Part shown: positions 9,533-13,427 of the stretch, piece by piece
Numbering within the stretch: the first letter of the stretch is position 1
How the letters are laid out: each line of letters opens with the position of its first letter
Source of the DNA: Sphingobacteriia bacterium
GTDB taxonomy: Bacteria; Bacteroidota; Bacteroidia; Chitinophagales; Chitinophagaceae
NCBI GenBank assembly: GCA_004293505.1
Contig: RDYY01000011.1
Coordinates: 1-13,427 of the forward strand
DNA length: 13,427 nucleotides
Direction: 5' to 3'
Position numbers and translations under genes: made by a program
Notes under the pieces: model-generated
Told to the model about the DNA's origin: nothing
Seen by the model: only the letters and a program-made list of their open reading frames with translations
Databases searched by the model: none

Positions 9533-10221
9533 GAAGAATTGCCCTGATAACCGCCGGTGGCGCTGGTTTGCGCATGGGAGCCGACAAGCCCAAGCAGTTT
9601 TTAACCTTGGCGGGTAAATCTTTGTTGTGCCATGCCATCTTGGCTTTTCACCAAGCTTTTGACAACATGGAATTTGTGGTGGTCTTGCCGGCCGACCAAG
9701 GTTTTCGCAAAGATTTGTTGTTGCAAGAATGTGGCCATGCTTTGGCCATCCATTTTGTGGAGGGAGGTGCTACTCGTTTTCATTCGGTGCAAAATGGCCT
9801 GCGCGCCATTGGGGCGCAACTGAAAGACCAAGCCGACGAAGCCATTGTTTTTGTTCACGACGGGGTCAGGTGTTTGGTGTCGCCCAGCTTGATCCAACGT
9901 TGTTCCCAACAAGCTTTGGAAAAAGGGTCTGCCATCCCCGTTTTGCCCGCTACCGAATCGGTACGCCTTCAAACTGCCCATGGGCACCACCCCTTTGACC
10001 GCAACCAAGTCATGCTGGTTCAAACGCCGCAAACTTTTCACAGCTCAATTTTGTTACCGGCTTTTGAACAGGAATACCAAGAAGGTTTTACCGATGAAGC
10101 CACAGTGGTAGAAGCGTCGGGTCAACTTGTTTTTTTGGTGGCGGGTGATTTCAACAACATCAAGATAACCCGTCCCATTGATCTAGAATTGGCAGCTGTA
10201 TTGCTGCGCAACCGTGATTAA
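9529..10221 (+). CDS. ispD: 2-C-methyl-D-erythritol 4-phosphate cytidylyltransferase (IspD)
   Basis: Converts MEP and CTP to CDP-methylerythritol, the third step of the non-mevalonate isoprenoid pathway, in the cytoplasm. At 230 residues it has the normal length. The nucleotide-binding segment AGGAGLRMGADKPKQF (9-24) provides Arg15 and Lys22, the equivalents of the E. coli catalytic Arg20 and Lys27. VHDGVRCLVS (109-118) holds Asp111 and Arg114 of the DxxR motif, VQTPQTF (164-170) and TDEATVVE (188-195) are the MEP-side blocks, and NIKITRPIDLELA (210-222) contains Lys212, equivalent to E. coli Lys213. The residue after Arg114 is Cys where Pro is usual. The ATG overlaps the asparaginase stop by 4 bases. 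The gene ends tail to tail with the minus-strand oxidoreductase gene, 17 bases away. A TarI-type cytidylyltransferase is the only close alternative and is less likely given the intact MEP motifs. Confidence 0.93.
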   Translation: MRRIALITAGGAGLRMGADKPKQFLTLAGKSLLCHAILAFHQAFDNMEFVVVLPADQGFRKDLLLQECGHALAIHFVEGGATRFHSVQNGLRAIGAQLKDQADEAIVFVHDGVRCLVSPSLIQRCSQQALEKGSAIPVLPATESVRLQTAHGHHPFDRNQVMLVQTPQTFHSSILLPAFEQEYQEGFTDEATVVEASGQLVFLVAGDFNNIKITRPIDLELAAVLLRNRD

Positions 10222-10238
10222 GTATACAAGCTGATTTC

Positions 10239-11213
10239 CTACACCAAAATACTGGTGCTGCTGATTTTGTCCAAGATTTGGTGGGCCACTTCCATGGCCA
10301 AGAACCCATCTATTTCTGAAACGATGGTGGGGGTGTTGTTGGCGATGGCATCAACAAAAGCTTGCAGCTCTAATTTGATGGCATTCAAAGGTTCAATGCT
10401 GGGCGTTGCGATGGCAATGGATTTGGTGCCATGTGGGGTCTCCATGTCAAAACTGAAAACGTTTTGGTCTTCCGGCTGTTTGAGTTTGATGATCTCAGTT
10501 TTCTTCTCCAAAAAATCAATGCCGATATAAGCATCTTTTTGAAAGAGCCGCATTTTGCGCATTTTTTTCATGCTGATGCGGCTGCTGGTCAGGTTGGCTA
10601 CGCAGCCGTTGTTGAATTCAATGCGCACATTGGCAATATCTGGTGTGTCCGTCATCACGGCCACACCACTGGCAGCAATTTGTTTGACATCGCTTTTGAC
10701 CAAACTCAATATGATGTCGATGTCGTGAATCATCAAATCCAAGATCACGCTTACTTCTGTTCCCCTGGGGTTGAATTGGGCCAATCGGTGCACTTCAATG
10801 AACATGGGCTGTAAGCTGAGGTGTTTGATGGCCAAGTAGGCAGGATTGAACCGTTCCACGTGGCCTACTTGAAACTTTACATTGGCTTCTTTGACCATGT
10901 TGACCAAGTCACGCCCTTCTTGGATGGTGTGGGTAATGGGTTTCTCCACAAAAACATGTTTGCCTTTTCGCAAAGCTTGCATACAAAGGGGGAAATGCTG
11001 TTGGGTGGGCGTGATCACATCAATGGCATCACAAGCATCCATGAGTTTGTCTGCATCTGTGAAACGCTTGAGGCCATATTTCTCTACTACTTCTTTGGCA
11101 TTTTCGTGGTGTGGGTCATAAAAACCCATCAACTTGACACCTGGAATTTCCAACCAATTGTTGAGGTGAAATTTGCCCAAATGACCTACGCCAAAAACGC
11201 CCACTTTGATCAT
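10239..11213 (-). CDS. Gfo/Idh/MocA family NAD(P)-dependent oxidoreductase
   Basis: A 324-residue sugar or sugar-nucleotide dehydrogenase. The N-terminal Rossmann domain begins with GVFGVGHLG (5-13), a GxGxxG dinucleotide-binding loop. VFVEKPI (87-93) contains the catalytic-site EKP triad with Lys91, and GHVERFNPAY (117-126) and DLMIHDIDI (159-167, His163/Asp164) are the C-terminal-domain active-site blocks. The HxERFNPA plus LDLMIHDID pattern recalls the subgroup containing UDP-GlcNAc 3-dehydrogenases (GnnA), so a sugar-nucleotide substrate is plausible, but this is inference from remembered motif similarity. The start ATG is preceded by GAAGGGAC, at best a weak Shine-Dalgarno. The gene lies 27 bases after the acyl-CoA dehydrogenase stop, so it is probably the last gene of that transcript. 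Its 3' end faces ispD with no clear intrinsic terminator between them. Confidence 0.88.
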   Translation of the reverse strand: MIKVGVFGVGHLGKFHLNNWLEIPGVKLMGFYDPHHENAKEVVEKYGLKRFTDADKLMDACDAIDVITPTQQHFPLCMQALRKGKHVFVEKPITHTIQEGRDLVNMVKEANVKFQVGHVERFNPAYLAIKHLSLQPMFIEVHRLAQFNPRGTEVSVILDLMIHDIDIILSLVKSDVKQIAASGVAVMTDTPDIANVRIEFNNGCVANLTSSRISMKKMRKMRLFQKDAYIGIDFLEKKTEIIKLKQPEDQNVFSFDMETPHGTKSIAIATPSIEPLNAIKLELQAFVDAIANNTPTIVSEIDGFLAMEVAHQILDKISSTSILV

Positions 11214-11240
11214 GTCCCTTCGGTTTAGCGGTAAAGATAA

Positions 11241-13040
11241 TCAATCGAATCTTTCCCAATTGGTTTCAGCCGTAAAGTGCTCTGGATGAACCAAGGTTTG
11301 CCCTGCAGCAAATGCATGTGGGATTTCATATTTCACAAAAAATCCCAGGGCTTGGATTTTACCCTGGTAAAAAGCTTCTTTGCCGGGTACACCAGCGTCC
11401 AAGGCTTTGGTGGCAGCCAGGCCCATGCAGACCCATTGCCAACCAATGACCCAGGTTGACATCATTTCCATGAAGACCGTGGCATCGGCCAAAAACCTTT
11501 CGGTTTGTCCTTTTTCCAAATAAGGTTGAAGTTGGTGCAGGGTGTCTTGGATGACCAAGCCCAATTCCCCCATTTTTTGGGCTGCTGAGCCCAATCGGGG
11601 ATCCAAACTGGCGCGGTTAAGGTCTGCTTGTACTTGTTCCATGAGCGCCGCAAAAGCTTTGCCTTTGTCTTGGATCATTTTTCTGCCCAAGAGGTCCAAG
11701 GATTGAATGCCTGTTGTGCCTTCGTACAAAGACATGATTTTTAAATCGCGGTAATGTTGTTGAACAGGAAAATCGGTTGTGTACCCATAACCGCCCAAGG
11801 TTTGAATGGCCAAAGCCGCAGAGCGGCTGCCTTGCTCAGCCGCATAGGTTTTGATGATGGGGGTCAAGATCTCTAAGAGCAAGTGGTATTTTTCTTTTTC
11901 TGCTCCGGTGCTGCCATGTACTTGGTCATAGAGTTTGTTGCAGGCTAGGCCCAATGACAAAGATCCTTCTGCAATGACTTTTTGGGTCCACAACATGCGT
12001 TGGACATCTGCATGTTCTATGATCAATACTGGTGGACGAGCCGGATCTTTCTCTCCTGGGAGTCGGCCTTGGGGTCTTTCTTTGGCATATTGCAAAGAAG
12101 CTTGGTAGGCAGCCATGGCCACAGATGCTGCGCAAAGCCCCACACTGATGCGGGCCCCGTTCATCATTTGGAACATGTAGCCCAATCCTTTGTTGGCCTC
12201 ACCCACCAAATAACCATGACAATTGTCTTTGTCACCAAAAACCAAATGGGTGGTGGCATATCCCCTTTGTCCCATTTTTTGAAAGTCTCCCGCACAGTAC
12301 ACATCATTGTCTTCCCAACCCCCATTGCCATCTGACCTGAATTTGGGGACAATGAAAAGTGATATCCCTTTTACCCCGGCAGGTGCCCCGGGTATGCGGG
12401 CCAGGGTCAAGTGAATGAAATTAGAACAGGCTTCGTGTTGCCCTCCTGAAATGAAAATTTTATGCCCCTTGATTTGGTATTCTCCATTGGCCATTGGTAT
12501 GGCTTGGGTAGTAATATCAGTCAGTGAAGAACCCGCTTGGGGCTCTGTCAAAGCCATGGTTCCTTGCCATTCTCCTGCAAAGATCTTGGGTACAAATGTT
12601 TGAATTTGTTCAGGGCTGCCAAAACTGGTGATCAAGCCTGCCGCTCCGCTGCTCAATCCCAAATAACCCTCTACACCATTGTTGGCCATCTGAAACAAAT
12701 GGTGGGCAGTGCCAAATATCATCTCGGGAATTTGCATGCCGCCGTGTTCAAAAGCGGCATTGCCACCAATCCAACCCTGTTCGGCAGACAAAGGAATGAT
12801 GGTCTTAAGACAGGAATGGGTGAGTACATTTCCTTTGCCATCATAGGCAACTGGGGTATCGTCCATGGCCTTGAAATAAGGGGCCATCTCTTGGTTGGCC
12901 AATTGCCGGGCCGAAGCCAACAGTTCCCGGGCTTGCTCTTTGTCTAAATGGGCAAAGCGGGGCAGGGACAAGACATCCGAAATATGGTGTACTTCTTCTA
13001 ACAAGAACTGAAGAAAATACAGGTGAGCAGCAGGGATCAT
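11241..13040 (-). CDS. acyl-CoA dehydrogenase, long (FadE5/DmdC-like) type
   Basis: An FAD-dependent enzyme of 599 residues, longer than the roughly 380-residue medium- and short-chain type. It carries the extra N- and C-terminal parts seen in the FadE5/DmdC branch, which oxidises fatty acyl-CoA or methylthio-propanoyl-CoA to the 2-enoyl-CoA. The middle domain contains MALTEPQAGSSLTD (162-175), the FAD/substrate-binding signature, followed by KIFISGG (194-200). The C-terminal helical domain has QTLGGYGYTTDFPVQQHYRD (413-432) and LYEGTTGIQSLDLLGRK (438-454), in which Glu440 is the expected catalytic base. A C-terminal extension of about 140 residues follows. No signal peptide was seen. The ATG start lies 9 bases after the glycosyltransferase stop and has no Shine-Dalgarno. 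Acyl chain specificity and electron acceptor are not determinable. No other beta-oxidation gene is in view, and the neighbours are glycan-type enzymes. Confidence 0.93.
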   Translation of the reverse strand: MIPAAHLYFLQFLLEEVHHISDVLSLPRFAHLDKEQARELLASARQLANQEMAPYFKAMDDTPVAYDGKGNVLTHSCLKTIIPLSAEQGWIGGNAAFEHGGMQIPEMIFGTAHHLFQMANNGVEGYLGLSSGAAGLITSFGSPEQIQTFVPKIFAGEWQGTMALTEPQAGSSLTDITTQAIPMANGEYQIKGHKIFISGGQHEACSNFIHLTLARIPGAPAGVKGISLFIVPKFRSDGNGGWEDNDVYCAGDFQKMGQRGYATTHLVFGDKDNCHGYLVGEANKGLGYMFQMMNGARISVGLCAASVAMAAYQASLQYAKERPQGRLPGEKDPARPPVLIIEHADVQRMLWTQKVIAEGSLSLGLACNKLYDQVHGSTGAEKEKYHLLLEILTPIIKTYAAEQGSRSAALAIQTLGGYGYTTDFPVQQHYRDLKIMSLYEGTTGIQSLDLLGRKMIQDKGKAFAALMEQVQADLNRASLDPRLGSAAQKMGELGLVIQDTLHQLQPYLEKGQTERFLADATVFMEMMSTWVIGWQWVCMGLAATKALDAGVPGKEAFYQGKIQALGFFVKYEIPHAFAAGQTLVHPEHFTAETNWERFD

Positions 13041-13049
13041 GCAAATGAA

Positions 13050-13427
13050 TTAAAAGGGTAACATGCGTTTGATGCGTTTCCAACTGGCTTTCCACAGTCC
13101 TCCATCAATTTGTATCCTGCGGTCTGTGGTCCAAACCAAGGCATTGGCGTGACTGACTTCGCACAGTTTGCCATAACCTTTGTTGCGCAGCTTCAATGCC
13201 AAATAGCCATCTTCGTTGGTGCCGGGTGGATGGTTGAATCCTTCTACTGACAGGCCTTCTTCTCGCCTAAAACCTGAACAAAAGCCGTAGGCGTTCATGG
13301 CTTCGTCGCGAAAAATGGCATTGATCCACCGCGAAAAATCGGCCAAGAATTCATAAAAAAAATAAGTTACCCGGCCCGTGTTCCCAATGGGTATGAAAGC
13401 GAAATTGCCATAAGTCAGGGCATAACG
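13050..13427 (-). CDS. glycosyltransferase family 2 protein, C-terminal part, 5' end outside window
   Basis: The last 125 codons of a gene that runs in from the right edge. The frame is open without a stop to base 13427, so an apparent TTG start near 13346 is not the real start. The segment GFCSGFRREEGLSVEGF followed by GTNEDGYLALKLRNKGYG resembles the acceptor-side part of GT-A fold, family 2 transferases: the Glu-Asp pair of the (x)ED motif is the proposed general base in this family. The following WTTDRRIQIDGGLW block matches the common T-S/T-D-R-R...GG element after it. The end, KASWKRIKRMLPF, is basic. No membrane segment is visible in this part. The donor and acceptor sugars are unknown. 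The stop is 9 bases before the acyl-CoA dehydrogenase ATG, so the genes are likely co-transcribed. Family assignment is fairly secure, function is not. Confidence 0.75.
   Translation of the reverse strand, partial: RYALTYGNFAFIPIGNTGRVTYFFYEFLADFSRWINAIFRDEAMNAYGFCSGFRREEGLSVEGFNHPPGTNEDGYLALKLRNKGYGKLCEVSHANALVWTTDRRIQIDGGLWKASWKRIKRMLPF

Noticed and set aside
8573..10221. The asparaginase-ispD overlap considered as a functional pathway link.
   Set aside because: A 4-base ATGA overlap is common coupling between unrelated genes in compact genomes; no biochemical connection is apparent.
10255..11228. Several plus-strand open frames of 79-135 codons opposite the oxidoreductase gene.
   Set aside because: They are fully contained in a well-supported minus-strand gene and have no recognisable motif.
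13050..13346. A stand-alone 98-residue minus-strand gene starting at a TTG.
   Set aside because: The same frame continues open to the window edge, and the reading before the TTG looks like protein; the gene is a truncated family 2 glycosyltransferase.
13354..13363. A run of eight A (eight T on the coding strand) inside the glycosyltransferase, possibly a slippage site.
   Set aside because: It encodes a plausible TYFFYEF stretch and the frame is intact on both sides. A homopolymer of this length alone is no evidence of programmed frameshifting.

Overview
The window looks like a chromosomal housekeeping segment from a member of the Bacteroidota, possibly of the Chitinophagia/Saprospiria type; I cannot resolve it further. 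The reasons are the Bacteroidota-style C-terminus of RpoB, an RpoC of about 1,430 residues, an OmpH/Skp-like protein with an N-terminal membrane anchor directly after rpoC, and start codons without convincing Shine-Dalgarno sequences (A/T-rich leaders instead). The window is almost fully coding. No gap exceeds about 75 bases, and I see no tRNA, rRNA, CRISPR array, insertion sequence or phage gene.

Plus strand, 1-5401: the 3' end of rpoB (cut by the window edge) and complete rpoC, the two large catalytic subunits of RNA polymerase. A strong intrinsic terminator follows rpoC. Next comes an OmpH/Skp-like periplasmic chaperone-type gene (5473-6057) with its own intrinsic terminator, whose T-run touches the start codon of an APC-family amino acid permease (6112-7551). 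The permease is followed within 4 bases by hldE1/rfaE1 (ADP-heptose pathway kinase, 7556-8545). Then come an isoaspartyl peptidase/plant-type L-asparaginase (8573-9532) and, overlapping it by 4 bases, ispD of the MEP isoprenoid pathway (9529-10221). This half mixes transcription, cell envelope supply, amino acid uptake and turnover, and isoprenoid precursor synthesis. The tight spacing suggests co-transcription rather than a common pathway.

Minus strand, 13427-10239: a convergent cluster reading from the right edge leftward. It holds the C-terminal part of a family 2 glycosyltransferase, then a 599-residue acyl-CoA dehydrogenase of the long FadE5/DmdC-like type, then a Gfo/Idh/MocA NAD(P)-dependent oxidoreductase. 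Gaps of 9 and 27 bases suggest one transcription unit. The glycosyltransferase and the Gfo/Idh/MocA enzyme could share a sugar-nucleotide or envelope-glycan role; the acyl-CoA dehydrogenase does not obviously fit. The two halves meet tail to tail at 10222-10238.

I found no convincing new multi-gene system. The points most worth a second look are the two intrinsic terminators sitting directly against the following genes (especially the one abutting the permease ATG), the possible UDP-GlcNAc 3-dehydrogenase (GnnA-like) identity of the Gfo/Idh/MocA protein, and the acyl-CoA dehydrogenase placed between two glycan-type genes.
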